Source of the DNA: Gemmatimonadota bacterium
GTDB lineage: Bacteria > Gemmatimonadota > Gemmatimonadetes > Gemmatimonadales > Gemmatimonadaceae
Length of the DNA: 64,000 nt
Direction of reading: 5' to 3'
Assembly: GCA_016704465.1 (NCBI GenBank)
Contig: JADJAD010000013.1
Location: 248,001-312,000, forward strand
Position 1 is the stretch's first letter. Every line of letters begins with the position of its first letter. Below, one piece after another: positions 1 to 8,730 of this stretch. The position numbers and the translations under genes are program-made. Under the pieces are notes generated by a model that was not told where the DNA came from, did not search any database, and worked only from the letters and a program-made list of their open reading frames with translations.

Positions 1-1
1 G

Positions 2-2233
2 CCCGAGACGACCGGCTACCCGGGATTCCGGGATGACTCCGGCCGGTTCTGGTTTCCCACCATTACCGGCGCCGCGGTCGTCGATCCCGCACTCGCGCTC
101 TCGCTCGATTCCGCCCCACCGCGCGTCCACATTCTGGCGCTTCAGACGGCGCGCGATACCGTCGAGGGCGGGAAGCTCGGCACGGCACGTCTCACCCGCG
201 GCAATCGCCGCCTGACGATCGCTTACACCGGGATTGCGATGCGCAACAGCCCGGCCGTGCAGTATGAGTATCGCATCGACGGCGTCGACACCGACTGGAT
301 TTCCGCCGGAACAGCGCGCACCGCGATCTACAACAACGTCAATCCGGGGACGCACACCTTTCGGGTGCGTGCCATCAACGGCGGCGGAGTCTCCAGCGTG
401 GCCGACGCGACGTTGACCTTCACGGTTCCGCACCTGTTCTACGAGACACCAGTGTTCCTTGCGGTGCTCCTGCTGTCAGCCGCGTCCCTTGCCTGGGCCG
501 GCGTCAACTACCGGGAGCGACGGGCCCGTCGGCGCGTCGCGTGGCTGGAACAGGCGGTGGACGAACGTACGGCGACCCTCGCGACGGCGCTCAGCACCGT
601 CGCGGCACAAGCCGATCAGCTGCGGACGCTCGACGAGGCGAAGTCGCGATTCTTCGCCAACGTGAGCCATGAGTTCCGCACTCCGCTCTCCCTCATCATC
701 GGACCCGTCGACGACCTGCGCGAAGGACGGTCCGGTGAACTCAGCCCGATCGTACGTCGGCGTCTGGAGGGGGTGCAGAGCAATGCCAATCGTCTGCTGC
801 AGCTCGTCGAGCAGATCCTCGACGTGGCGCGCCTCGAGTCGGGGACGCTGCACCTGAGCGCCGAGGTCCGCGACCTCCTGCCGCTTCTGCGACGCATGGC
901 TGATTCATTTTCCTCGCTCGCCGAGCGACGGGGAATCCGATTCCGGTTGTCATGCCCGGTGGGCGGCCTGCGGGTGCGTTACGACCCCGACCAGATGGAG
1001 AAGGTGGTCAGCAACCTGGTGGGAAACGCGCTCAAGTTCACGCCGGGTGGAGGTGAGGTGGAGCTGAGGGCGACGGCGGAGCCCGACGGCGACGGCGGGG
1101 GACTCGCCGTGATCGAGGTCCAGGACACCGGGCCCGGAATCGCTGCGGAGTTTCACGCTCGCGTCTTCGAGCGCTTCTTCCAGGTCGACGATTCGTCGCG
1201 ACGAGCACACGAGGGAACCGGCATCGGGCTCGCGCTGGTGCGCGAGCTGGTCGAACTCCACGGTGGTACCGTGACGCTCCGCAGCGCACTCGGCGAGGGG
1301 AGCACGTTCACTCTGCGCCTTCCGCTCGCGACCGGCACCGGCGCCGTCTCGGCCGAGCATCTCGCCCATGCTCCTGACCACGGGCGTGTCGAGCAGCGCG
1401 CGTCCGCGATACCTGCACCGGCACGGTTGTCCGCCGCGCCAGACGCGACGACGGTGCTGGTGATCGAGGACAACGCCGAACTGCTGGAGTTCCTGCGCGA
1501 TCACTTGGCCGAGCGCTATCGGGTGCTGGTCGCCGAGAACGGCCTGCGGGGGCTGGAGATGGCGCGGGCGCACGTGCCCGACCTCATCGTCAGCGACGTG
1601 ATGATGCCGGGCATGGACGGGCAGGCCCTGTGCGAGGCGGTGAAGCACGACGCGGAGATCGACTTCATCCCGGTCATCCTCCTGACGGCCAAGGCGTCGC
1701 GTGATTCGCGCCTCGCGGGCCTCGCGGGAGGAGCGGATGACTACCTGACCAAGCCGGTCGATCTCCCCGAGCTGCTGATTCGCGCCGACAACCTGATTGC
1801 GTCGCGCCGGCGAGTCCGGGAGCGTTGGCATGCCGCCGATCGACAGCTCCCGTCGATCAACGTTCCGGTGAAGGCGCCGCCGCGCGACGCGTCGGCGCGT
1901 GCGTTGCTGGAAAAGCTGAGCCGCGTGCTCGCGGACCATCTGGCCGACGAGGAGTTCACGGTCGAGGCGATGGCGGCCGCAATGGGGATGGGGCGCAGCA
2001 CGATGTACCGCCGCCTCGAGCCATGGCTCGGCATGTCACCCATGGACGCGCTGTGGGAGTATCGTCTCGCGCAGGCGGCGCAGTGGCTCGCCGAAACGGC
2101 GATCACGGTGAGCGAAGTGGCGTACGGCGTCGGGTTCAAGAGCGTCCCGCACTTCTGTGGAAAGTTCCGAGAGCGCTACGGTGAGACGCCATCGGGGTAT
2201 CGTCGTGTGCGGCGGGTCGCTGCCGCGACGTGA
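2..2233 (+). CDS. Hybrid two-component sensor kinase / response regulator with AraC output domain (5' end outside window)
   Basis: The reading frame is open from the first bases, so the gene starts upstream; about 743 residues are visible. They begin in the end of an extracellular sensor (GRFWFPT followed by AAVVDP, typical of the last blades of a ligand-binding beta-propeller), then a Y_Y_Y domain (to about base 430), one membrane helix (about 450-510), a histidine kinase with phospho-acceptor motif SHEFRTP (His at base 668), an ATPase domain (DTGPGIA, GTGIGLAL), a receiver domain with SDVMMPGMDG, and a C-terminal AraC-type helix-turn-helix (about 1900-2220). This one-component-like architecture (HTCS family) usually senses a carbohydrate or other periplasmic ligand and switches on adjacent transport or degradation genes. 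The ligand cannot be read from the part seen. Confidence 0.93.
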   Translation, partial: PETTGYPGFRDDSGRFWFPTITGAAVVDPALALSLDSAPPRVHILALQTARDTVEGGKLGTARLTRGNRRLTIAYTGIAMRNSPAVQYEYRIDGVDTDWISAGTARTAIYNNVNPGTHTFRVRAINGGGVSSVADATLTFTVPHLFYETPVFLAVLLLSAASLAWAGVNYRERRARRRVAWLEQAVDERTATLATALSTVAAQADQLRTLDEAKSRFFANVSHEFRTPLSLIIGPVDDLREGRSGELSPIVRRRLEGVQSNANRLLQLVEQILDVARLESGTLHLSAEVRDLLPLLRRMADSFSSLAERRGIRFRLSCPVGGLRVRYDPDQMEKVVSNLVGNALKFTPGGGEVELRATAEPDGDGGGLAVIEVQDTGPGIAAEFHARVFERFFQVDDSSRRAHEGTGIGLALVRELVELHGGTVTLRSALGEGSTFTLRLPLATGTGAVSAEHLAHAPDHGRVEQRASAIPAPARLSAAPDATTVLVIEDNAELLEFLRDHLAERYRVLVAENGLRGLEMARAHVPDLIVSDVMMPGMDGQALCEAVKHDAEIDFIPVILLTAKASRDSRLAGLAGGADDYLTKPVDLPELLIRADNLIASRRRVRERWHAADRQLPSINVPVKAPPRDASARALLEKLSRVLADHLADEEFTVEAMAAAMGMGRSTMYRRLEPWLGMSPMDALWEYRLAQAAQWLAETAITVSEVAYGVGFKSVPHFCGKFRERYGETPSGYRRVRRVAAAT

Positions 2234-2453
2234 GCGGGTGTGGGAGCTCCTTCGCGCCGCGGAGCGCGAGCTGGCCGCCGGGGGCCAGGGGCATCACAAG
2301 GGAGTGCGCACGCGGAGACTTCCGCGGACCTTGGAGGGGCGATGGAAGCGACCGGTGAACCGCTCGCCACACACCTCCCGCCGCGGCCATCACCTGCCAC
2401 GTCTCGCCCAGCCGATCACGCCCCGGCAGGCACCCCCGCCCCCCCCCGCCCCC

Positions 2454-4142
2454 CTACCGAGCCGGCACCGGAAACACCGTCTTCCCCCCCACCACCGTGC
2501 GCACCACCCGCGCCTCGCGGATCGTCTCCGGTGCAATGCGCGTGAGGTCCCGATCGATCAACACGAAGTCAGCGAGCTTGCCCGCCTGAAGGATCCCGAC
2601 CTCGCCCTCGGCAAAGCCGGCGTAGGCGCTCCCCGAGGTGTACGCACGCAACGCCTCCTCCACGGTGATCTTCTGCTCCGGCACCCAGCCGTCGGGCCGC
2701 TGATCGTCCAGCGTGCGACGCGTCACCGCGGCATAGATCCCCTCGAGCGGGGTGGGCGGCGCCACGAACCAGTCCGACCCGAAGGCGAGCGGCGCCTTCG
2801 CATCCAGGAACGAGCGGAATGCGTACGTCCCCTTGGCGCGCTCGGCCCCAATCACGCGGTCGGCCCACCGGCCATCATCGATGGCGTGGTACGGCTGCAT
2901 GGACGCGATGACGCCCAGCTGGCCGAAGCGCGCGAAGTCTTCCGGCGACACGTGCTGCGCGTGCTCCACGCGGAAGCGGCGGTCGCGCGGTCCGTTCTCC
3001 TGTGCCACCCGGTCGAAGAGGTCGAGCACGGTGGCATTGGCGAGATCGCCAATGGCGTGCACGAACACATGGAGTCCTGCCTTGTCCGCGCCGCTGATCC
3101 ACGCATACAGGTTCTCGGGCGTGTTGATGAAGAAGCCCGAATCGGCCGGCGCATCGCTGAACGGGGCCTTCATGGCAGCGGTGTGCGAGCCTAACGAGCC
3201 GTCCACGAATCCCTTGAGCGCGCCGATGCGGAGCCAGTCGTCACCCCGACCGCGCGCGGTTATCGTGTCGCGCAGCCGCTCCCAGGTGTCGAGCGGCACC
3301 GCCGAGTAGATGCGCGTGCGCAGCCGCCCCGCTGCCTGTGCGCGCGAGAAGACGGCGATGTCGTTCCACGAGCCCAGCTTGGCGTTGGTGCTGCCGACGT
3401 TATGCACCGACGTCACGCCCTGCGCGGCCACGTAGGCCATGGCGGCATCGAGCGCAGCGTCCTCCTGCGCTGGAGCAGGATCGGGGACCACACGATCGAC
3501 CAGCTCCATCGCGTTGTCCTTGAAGACACCGGCCGGCGTCCCGGAGGGTTCACGCACGATCGTCCCGCCTGCGACCTCGGCCGACGCCCGGGTGATGCCG
3601 GCCGCGGCGAGCGCCGCCGAGTTGGCCAGCCGCATGTGGCCATCCAGCCGATTGACCCAGACCGGGTGATCGGGGGTGACCGAGTCGATCCACGCCCTTG
3701 TGGGAAGCGTGCCCCCCCACAGTTCGTGGTCCCAGTCGCCGCCGGTGATCCACGTCCCCGCCGGCACGGTGGCGGCAAAGGCCTTGATGCGGGCGATGAA
3801 CGCCTCGGGGGTCCGGGCGTCGCGCAGCTGCACGGACGACAGGCGGAAGCCGCCGTCGATGAAGTGCACGTGGGCGTCGATGAAGCCCGGGACGAGCATC
3901 TGCCCCTCGGCATCGATGACCTCGACATCGCGCGCCAGCTTCCGGATCTCGGCGCTTGAGCCGACGGCCGCGATGCGGTCGCCGCGCACGGCGATGCCGT
4001 CGGCCCACGGCCGCCGGGCATCACCGGTCCAGATGCGGGCGTTCACGACCGCCATGGTGACGGGGCCGTCGGATGCCGGGGGCTTCACGGAGCACCCCAG
4101 GGTCAGGACCGCCAGGACGGCGGCCAAGTGACGAAAGCGCAT
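2454..4142 (-). CDS. Lipoprotein amidohydrolase of the YtcJ-like family
   Basis: 562 residues. The start at 4142 gives a signal peptide ending in the lipobox LTLGC, so the enzyme is probably anchored in the envelope; an upstream in-frame start (4157) adds only five residues. Amidohydrolase_3 features are clear: the metal-binding DAHVHF near residue 95, VEHAQHVSPEDF, HAIGD and FGSDW, with DGSLGSHTA in the middle. The family hydrolyses C-N bonds in amides or formyl groups; the substrate of this member is unknown. A second member, with the same end structure (IAP, then GG), lies at 52408-54183. The gene stands between the hybrid regulator on the opposite strand and a small unknown gene 21 bases upstream on the same strand. 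Confidence 0.9.
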   Translation of the reverse strand: MRFRHLAAVLAVLTLGCSVKPPASDGPVTMAVVNARIWTGDARRPWADGIAVRGDRIAAVGSSAEIRKLARDVEVIDAEGQMLVPGFIDAHVHFIDGGFRLSSVQLRDARTPEAFIARIKAFAATVPAGTWITGGDWDHELWGGTLPTRAWIDSVTPDHPVWVNRLDGHMRLANSAALAAAGITRASAEVAGGTIVREPSGTPAGVFKDNAMELVDRVVPDPAPAQEDAALDAAMAYVAAQGVTSVHNVGSTNAKLGSWNDIAVFSRAQAAGRLRTRIYSAVPLDTWERLRDTITARGRGDDWLRIGALKGFVDGSLGSHTAAMKAPFSDAPADSGFFINTPENLYAWISGADKAGLHVFVHAIGDLANATVLDLFDRVAQENGPRDRRFRVEHAQHVSPEDFARFGQLGVIASMQPYHAIDDGRWADRVIGAERAKGTYAFRSFLDAKAPLAFGSDWFVAPPTPLEGIYAAVTRRTLDDQRPDGWVPEQKITVEEALRAYTSGSAYAGFAEGEVGILQAGKLADFVLIDRDLTRIAPETIREARVVRTVVGGKTVFPVPAR

Positions 4143-4163
4143 GACGGCCTCGGGCACGGGGAG

Positions 4164-4493
4164 CTAGCGCCGTTCGATGGCATCGCGCACATCGAGCAGG
4201 ATCTCGAAGTACAGCTGTTCGCGGCGGTAGGCGAAGTCGAGTGAAGCCATCTGTGAATCGTCGCCGCTGACCTTCGCACGTTCGAAGGCCTCGCGGTACA
4301 TGTCGTCGAGGTTGGCGAGGATGCGGTCGCGGGAGCGGGACATGCGCGTTCTCTCTATGGCTCTAGGGGTGAGTCGGGGTGCCTCATCGACGGCCGGCGG
4401 GCGACGCTTGGCGTCGCTCGATTCGATGGCGTCGAGGAAGTACTTCTTCGCGGCACCCAGAAGCAGGCGGCGCGAGTTGAGCGGATCGATCAT
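4164..4493 (-). CDS. Small conserved-looking cytoplasmic protein of unknown function
   Basis: 109 residues, no signal peptide or membrane segment. It is rich in Arg, Asp and Glu and predicted to be largely helical, with an amphipathic C-terminal half (RILANLDDMYREAFERAK and following). It sits 21 bases upstream of the amidohydrolase on the same strand. No family is recognised. Support is its codon position composition and the lack of a better frame, so the call is moderate. Confidence 0.6.
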   Translation of the reverse strand: MIDPLNSRRLLLGAAKKYFLDAIESSDAKRRPPAVDEAPRLTPRAIERTRMSRSRDRILANLDDMYREAFERAKVSGDDSQMASLDFAYRREQLYFEILLDVRDAIERR

Positions 4494-4614
4494 GCAGGGG
4501 ACACGGCGCGGTCGAGCGCGCGGAACGGAGGCGCGTGCGGGAAGCTAGCGCGACGTGGGGAGACGCGCGAACCGTCGCATTGCGACCTCCGCCCCTGCCG
4601 GTGACGCCCCGCCG

Positions 4615-5004
4615 TCACCTGCGGGCACTCCCATCTGCGTCGTCCCGGCCGCCCGTCGCGCCTTCACCGTCCACCCGATGAAACACGGCGTCGTCGATGA
4701 CCCGTCCCCCCTTCAGGTGCTCGACGACGATGCGCTCGAGCAGGGCGGGGCTCACGTTGTGGTACCAGACCCCCTCGGGATAGACCACCACGATCGGCCC
4801 CCCGGCGCAGACACCGAGGCAGGGCGCCTCACTGCGCTTCACGCGCGTGGGACCGAAGAGCAGCGACTCGCGCTCCAGCAACGAGGCCAGGAGCGAGTAC
4901 AGCGCGCGCCCCTGGCGGCTGGGGGAACAGAAGCTCCCCGTGCAGATGAGCACGTGGCGAGAATAACGCTCCATGAACGGCAGGCGATCGAGGGGCGCCG
5001 CCAT
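4615..5004 (-). CDS. Thioredoxin-like [2Fe-2S] ferredoxin domain protein (second of a pair)
   Basis: 129 residues from ATG 5004. The fold is shown by two cysteine pairs in the spacing of thioredoxin-like ferredoxins: CTGSFC near the start and CLGVCAGGP about 40 residues later, followed by the characteristic VVVYPEGVWY. Such proteins carry a [2Fe-2S] cluster and serve in electron transfer or as NuoE-like modules. GTG 5007 directly follows the TAG stop of the upstream ferredoxin gene, so the two are translationally coupled; ATG 4974 would align best with the start of the upstream paralogue. The last 20 residues are charged and not part of the domain. Confidence 0.85.
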   Translation of the reverse strand: MAAPLDRLPFMERYSRHVLICTGSFCSPSRQGRALYSLLASLLERESLLFGPTRVKRSEAPCLGVCAGGPIVVVYPEGVWYHNVSPALLERIVVEHLKGGRVIDDAVFHRVDGEGATGGRDDADGSARR

Positions 5005-5007
5005 CAC

Positions 5008-5334
5008 CTACTCGGCATCATCGATCTTGTTGTCGCCCGGAGGGGCGATATAGCGCAGGTCGTCCACCACCTCGCCGTGCGCCAGGTGCCGGTCCACGAT
5101 GCGGCGCCCTCCCTCCTCGTCCACCGCTGCGTACCAGACGTCCTGCGGATACACGACGACCATCGGGCCGTGTCCGCACTGGTTCATGCACCCGGCCTTG
5201 TTCACCCGGACGCTGCCGGCAAGGCCGGCGTCGCGCACGTCGCGCTTCATCTCCCGGAACACGTCGTCGCCCCCGGCCTTGCTGCAACTCTTGCCGATCG
5301 AGCAGACGAACACGTGCTGTAGGTATTGTCCCAT
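5008..5334 (-). CDS. Thioredoxin-like [2Fe-2S] ferredoxin domain protein (first of a pair)
   Basis: 108 residues, start at ATG 5334 (the open frame runs further upstream but that extension is Arg/His-rich and not protein-like). Cysteine motifs CSIGKSC and CMNQCGHGP, then MVVVYPQDVWY, place it in the same family as the following gene, with which it shares spacing and motif order. The pair probably arose by duplication and may form a heterodimer or serve one electron-transfer partner; no partner oxidoreductase is adjacent. The gene is divergent from the sulfatase-like gene at 5458, with 123 bases between them. Confidence 0.88.
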   Translation of the reverse strand: MGQYLQHVFVCSIGKSCSKAGGDDVFREMKRDVRDAGLAGSVRVNKAGCMNQCGHGPMVVVYPQDVWYAAVDEEGGRRIVDRHLAHGEVVDDLRYIAPPGDNKIDDAE

Positions 5335-5457
5335 GCGGGGAAGGTAGACCGCACGCCTCGCCCGCCCAAGGGCACTTGCGCCGCTCGCCGGCCGGCGGTA
5401 CGGATCTCGCATCCAGTGCGGTCGAACAAGCATGACTGTCTCCAACTCGTGGCACTG

Positions 5458-7353
5458 ATGAACGATCGGGCGATACACGACACCGCGTCGACCGCTCGAG
5501 GCTCCATCCTCGACTCGCTCGGGATCGTCCTCGCGCTGGCGATGTTCATGGCGCTGGGCTACACGATCGAGGTGGGCTGGCGGCGATTCGTCGTCGAGGG
5601 CTTCGTCTCGGCCAGTCGCGATGTGCTGTGGATGGCACCGTTGAGCGCGGCCATCTTCGCCGCGGTCATCCTCGCCCCGGTCTGGCTGGCCGCTCCCCTC
5701 GTGCGGCAGGGCGCGGCCCGAGCCAGCGCGGTCTTCGCCACCGCGTGGCTGGCGACGTTTTCCGCCCTTCTCCCCTGGACGGCGATCCACCGGGTGGCCG
5801 CCGTGGTGCTCGCCATGGGTGTGGCGAGTGCCCTCACGCGATGGTGCGCGGCGCCGTCCGGCCACGGCCGATTCGGCGCACTGCGACACGCCGGGGTCGC
5901 CCTCGCGGTCATGTTCACGGCGGGCGGCGCTATCGTCGCGGTCTTTCGCACGATGGAGCAGCGCGCCGGCATGTCCGCTCTGCCGGCCGCCCGGAGCGGG
6001 AGTCCGAACGTGCTCGTGCTCCTGCTCGATACCGTGCGCGCGTCGGCACTGGGCATGTACGGCTACACGCGCGCCACCTCGCCAGCAATGGACTCGGTGG
6101 CGGCGGGAGGAGCGCTGTTCGAGCACGCGGTCTCGACGTCACCGTGGACGCTGCCATCGCATGCATCGCTCTTCACCGGCGAATACCCCGGGCTGCTTTC
6201 CACCAGCTTCAAGTCGCCGCTCGACCGCTCGCGCCCGACGCTCGCCGAGATGTTCCGCGCCGCAGGCTACGAGACGATGGGAGTCGTCGGCAACCCGTAC
6301 TACACCGCCTGGGATTCGGGGCTGGGGCGAGGATTTCTCCAGTGGACGGACTACGATCGAAGCGTTCGCCAGGTCCTGCGCAGCGGCTGGATCGGGCAAT
6401 CGTCGATCGGGCAGCAGCTGATGCGATCGCGGAGCGTACGCGACGTGGTCGGTGCGCTCCGGGGCGCGGAGTTCCTGGTCATTCCCAAGCCGGGGGGCGA
6501 GGCACCGAACGCCACCCGGATCACCGATGTGCTGCTCGAGTGGCAGTCCACGCGTGCGGAGCGACCCTTCTTCGCCTTCGCCAACTACTTCGACGCGCAC
6601 GAGGCCTACGCCCCTCCCCCGCAGTATCGCACGCGCTTCGCCGAGTCTCCCACCGCTCGCGACCTGCACGACGCGGAGATCGCCTACATCGACGATGAGG
6701 TCAATCGCCTGCTCTCCACCCTGCAGGCGCGGGGCGCCCTAAAGAATACGATCGTGGTCATCACCTCGGACCACGGCGAGCAATTCAAGGAACACGGCAT
6801 CAGCGGTCACGGCAACTCGCTGTACTACCAGCTGCTCCACATCCCGCTCGTCATCCGCTTCGACGGACGCATTCCCGCGGGGCGTCGCGTGCAGGACATC
6901 GTGTCGCTTCGCGATGTTGGCGCGACGCTGCTGGAGCTGTCGGGGGTCACCGCCGATCCGCCCTTTCCGGGGCATTCGCTCGTCGCCACCTGGACCTCGG
7001 CGGACTCGGCGAGCGTCCCGCGCAGCCCGGCGATCAGCGAGCTGACGCAGGACGCCGTGCCGCGCACCGCCGACCCGCTCACCCGCTCGCAGGGAATCTC
7101 GCTCGTCGAGGACGACGGGCTGCACGGGACCTTTCGCAACATGAAGGCGCCGCGTTCCCTGCTGTTCAACGTGCGCACGGATGCCGACGAACTGGTGAAT
7201 CTTGCTGAACAGGAGGGGGGGCGATCCGTGTATGAGGCGCAGCGCCTGCGGCTGCGCCAACTCCTCGCGCGCGACCGGGCCGAGTTCGAGGCGAGGAGCC
7301 CATCGGCCGCGCGGCGCGGCGCCGACACGGCGCGCGGCGCACCCTTACATTGA
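5458..7353 (+). CDS. Membrane-anchored sulfatase-like hydrolase (alkaline phosphatase superfamily)
   Basis: 631 residues. ATG 5458 is chosen because the upstream extension lacks protein character. Residues 15-190 hold four or five hydrophobic segments; the catalytic domain follows (about 200-630). Superfamily motifs are LLLDTVRAS (first metal site), WTLPSHASLFTG (nucleophile loop), and ITSDHGEQFKEH with SGHGNSLYYQ (second metal site). In true sulfatases the loop has Cys or Ser in C/S-x-P-x-R; here it reads T-L-P-S-H, so Thr is the likely nucleophile, as in phosphoryl-transfer members. It may therefore be a phosphodiesterase or a phosphoethanolamine-transferase-like enzyme acting on lipids or glycans in the periplasm, not a sulfatase. 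It ends three bases before the rhodanese gene. Confidence 0.85.
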   Translation: MNDRAIHDTASTARGSILDSLGIVLALAMFMALGYTIEVGWRRFVVEGFVSASRDVLWMAPLSAAIFAAVILAPVWLAAPLVRQGAARASAVFATAWLATFSALLPWTAIHRVAAVVLAMGVASALTRWCAAPSGHGRFGALRHAGVALAVMFTAGGAIVAVFRTMEQRAGMSALPAARSGSPNVLVLLLDTVRASALGMYGYTRATSPAMDSVAAGGALFEHAVSTSPWTLPSHASLFTGEYPGLLSTSFKSPLDRSRPTLAEMFRAAGYETMGVVGNPYYTAWDSGLGRGFLQWTDYDRSVRQVLRSGWIGQSSIGQQLMRSRSVRDVVGALRGAEFLVIPKPGGEAPNATRITDVLLEWQSTRAERPFFAFANYFDAHEAYAPPPQYRTRFAESPTARDLHDAEIAYIDDEVNRLLSTLQARGALKNTIVVITSDHGEQFKEHGISGHGNSLYYQLLHIPLVIRFDGRIPAGRRVQDIVSLRDVGATLLELSGVTADPPFPGHSLVATWTSADSASVPRSPAISELTQDAVPRTADPLTRSQGISLVEDDGLHGTFRNMKAPRSLLFNVRTDADELVNLAEQEGGRSVYEAQRLRLRQLLARDRAEFEARSPSAARRGADTARGAPLH

Positions 7354-7355
7354 CC

Positions 7356-8276
7356 ATGGCACGTTCGCCTATACCGAGACCGGCCATGACCCCGACGTCG
7401 ACCGCTTCAACCATCGCAGGCAAGGGCTACGCGCATCCCGAGGCCCTGGTGAGTACCGACTGGCTCACCGCCCATCTCTCCGATCCCACCCTGCGCATCC
7501 TCGAATGTGACGAGGACGTGCTCCTGTACGAAATGGGGCACATCCCCAACGCGCAGAAGCTGGACTGGCACATCGACCTGAACGACAGCGTCATGCGCGA
7601 CTACGTCTCGCGCGAGGCGTTCCAGGCGCTGTTGCGCGCGCGCGGAATCGACGACTCGACGACGGTGGTCTTCTACGGTGACAAGAACAACTGGTGGGCC
7701 TGCTACGCCTTCTGGGTCTTTCGCCTGTTCGGCTTCACCAACGCCAAGGTCCTCGACGGCGGGCGGGTGAAGTGGGAGCAGGAAGGGCGGAAGCTGTCGA
7801 CGGACCGCCCGACGTTTCCCGCATCCACCTACGTGGCCGGCCCGCGCAACGACGCGCCGATCCGGGCCTTCATGGACGAGGTCCGCGCGCACATGGAGGC
7901 CGGCAAGAAGATGATCGACGTGCGGTCGGTCCCCGAGTACACGGGCGAACGCACCCATATGCCGGAGTACCCGCAGGAAGGAACGCTGCGTGGCGGTCAC
8001 ATTCCGGGTGCCCGCTCGGTCCCGTGGGCCCGGGCCGCCAACTCCGACGGCACGTTCAGGTCTGCCGACGAACTGCGGACCATCTACGAGTCTGAACAGG
8101 GGCTGCAGGCCGGCGACGATGTCATCGCTTATTGCCGCATCGGCGAACGCTCGTCGCACACCTGGTTCGTGCTCACCTACCTGCTGGGCTACGACAACGT
8201 GCGCAACTACGACGGGAGCTGGACGGAATGGGGGAACGAGGTGCGTGCACCGATCCGGACGGGGAACCAGCCATGA
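7356..8276 (+). CDS. Sulfurtransferase with two rhodanese domains
   Basis: 306 residues from ATG 7356 (ATG 7386 is an equally possible start; the first rhodanese domain begins just after it at AHPEALVSTDWL). Two tandem rhodanese domains, an N-terminal inactive one (about 25-140) and a C-terminal one with the active-site loop CRIGERS, as in thiosulfate or 3-mercaptopyruvate sulfurtransferases. It transfers sulfane sulfur to cyanide or thiols in the cytoplasm. Its stop overlaps the ATG of the OsmC gene by 4 bases, so the two are co-translated and may act together in thiol or oxidative stress. Confidence 0.93.
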   Translation: MARSPIPRPAMTPTSTASTIAGKGYAHPEALVSTDWLTAHLSDPTLRILECDEDVLLYEMGHIPNAQKLDWHIDLNDSVMRDYVSREAFQALLRARGIDDSTTVVFYGDKNNWWACYAFWVFRLFGFTNAKVLDGGRVKWEQEGRKLSTDRPTFPASTYVAGPRNDAPIRAFMDEVRAHMEAGKKMIDVRSVPEYTGERTHMPEYPQEGTLRGGHIPGARSVPWARAANSDGTFRSADELRTIYESEQGLQAGDDVIAYCRIGERSSHTWFVLTYLLGYDNVRNYDGSWTEWGNEVRAPIRTGNQP

Positions 8277-8716
8277 GCGAACTGGAGATCATCCCTGGGG
8301 CGGAGGTGAAGTCGACCAACCACGTGCAGCTGACGTGGGTCGGCGCCCATCGGTTCGACGTCGGGCGTCCCGGCGGCGTGACGCATCGCATTGATGCGAG
8401 CGCCGAGACGGGACCGTCGCCCGTTGACACCCTGCTCAACGCGCTGGCGGCCTGTACCTCGGTCGATATCGTCGAGATCCTCGCCAAGCGCCGGACGCCG
8501 GTCCGCACGCTGACGGTTGACGTCGACGGCGCTCGCTCAGCCGCCTCGCCGGCACGACTCGTCGGGATCCTCCTGACGTATCGCATGGCCGGCGAAGGCA
8601 TCGAACGGGTCCACGCCGAGCGGGCGATCGAGCTGGCGGTGACCAAGTACTGCTCCGTTCGCGATTCCCTGGACCCGATGCTGCCGGTGCGCTGGGCGCT
8701 CGAACTCGCCGAGTAG
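8273..8716 (+). CDS. OsmC family peroxiredoxin-like protein
   Basis: 147 residues. ATG 8273 overlaps the rhodanese stop (ATGA). OsmC/Ohr features: SPVDTLLNALAACTSVDIV with the first reactive Cys and a second Cys in VTKYCSVRDSLDP about 65 residues later. These Cys pairs reduce organic hydroperoxides or act on sulfur compounds. The family has YhfA-like members without proven peroxidase activity, and this one resembles that group in length. It is convergent with the RND pump gene, with 14 bases between them. Confidence 0.92.
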   Translation: MSELEIIPGAEVKSTNHVQLTWVGAHRFDVGRPGGVTHRIDASAETGPSPVDTLLNALAACTSVDIVEILAKRRTPVRTLTVDVDGARSAASPARLVGILLTYRMAGEGIERVHAERAIELAVTKYCSVRDSLDPMLPVRWALELAE

Positions 8717-8730
8717 CGTCCCTCGCACCA

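Noticed and set aside
2234..2453. A small gene or RNA between the hybrid regulator and the amidohydrolase
   Set aside because: Only short Arg/Pro-rich frames and C-runs; no start with ribosome-binding site and no stable structure seen.
5335..6126. Long open frame upstream of the first ferredoxin on the minus strand
   Set aside because: It overlaps the clear sulfatase-like gene on the other strand, is Arg/His/Gly-rich, and the domain starts exactly at ATG 5334.
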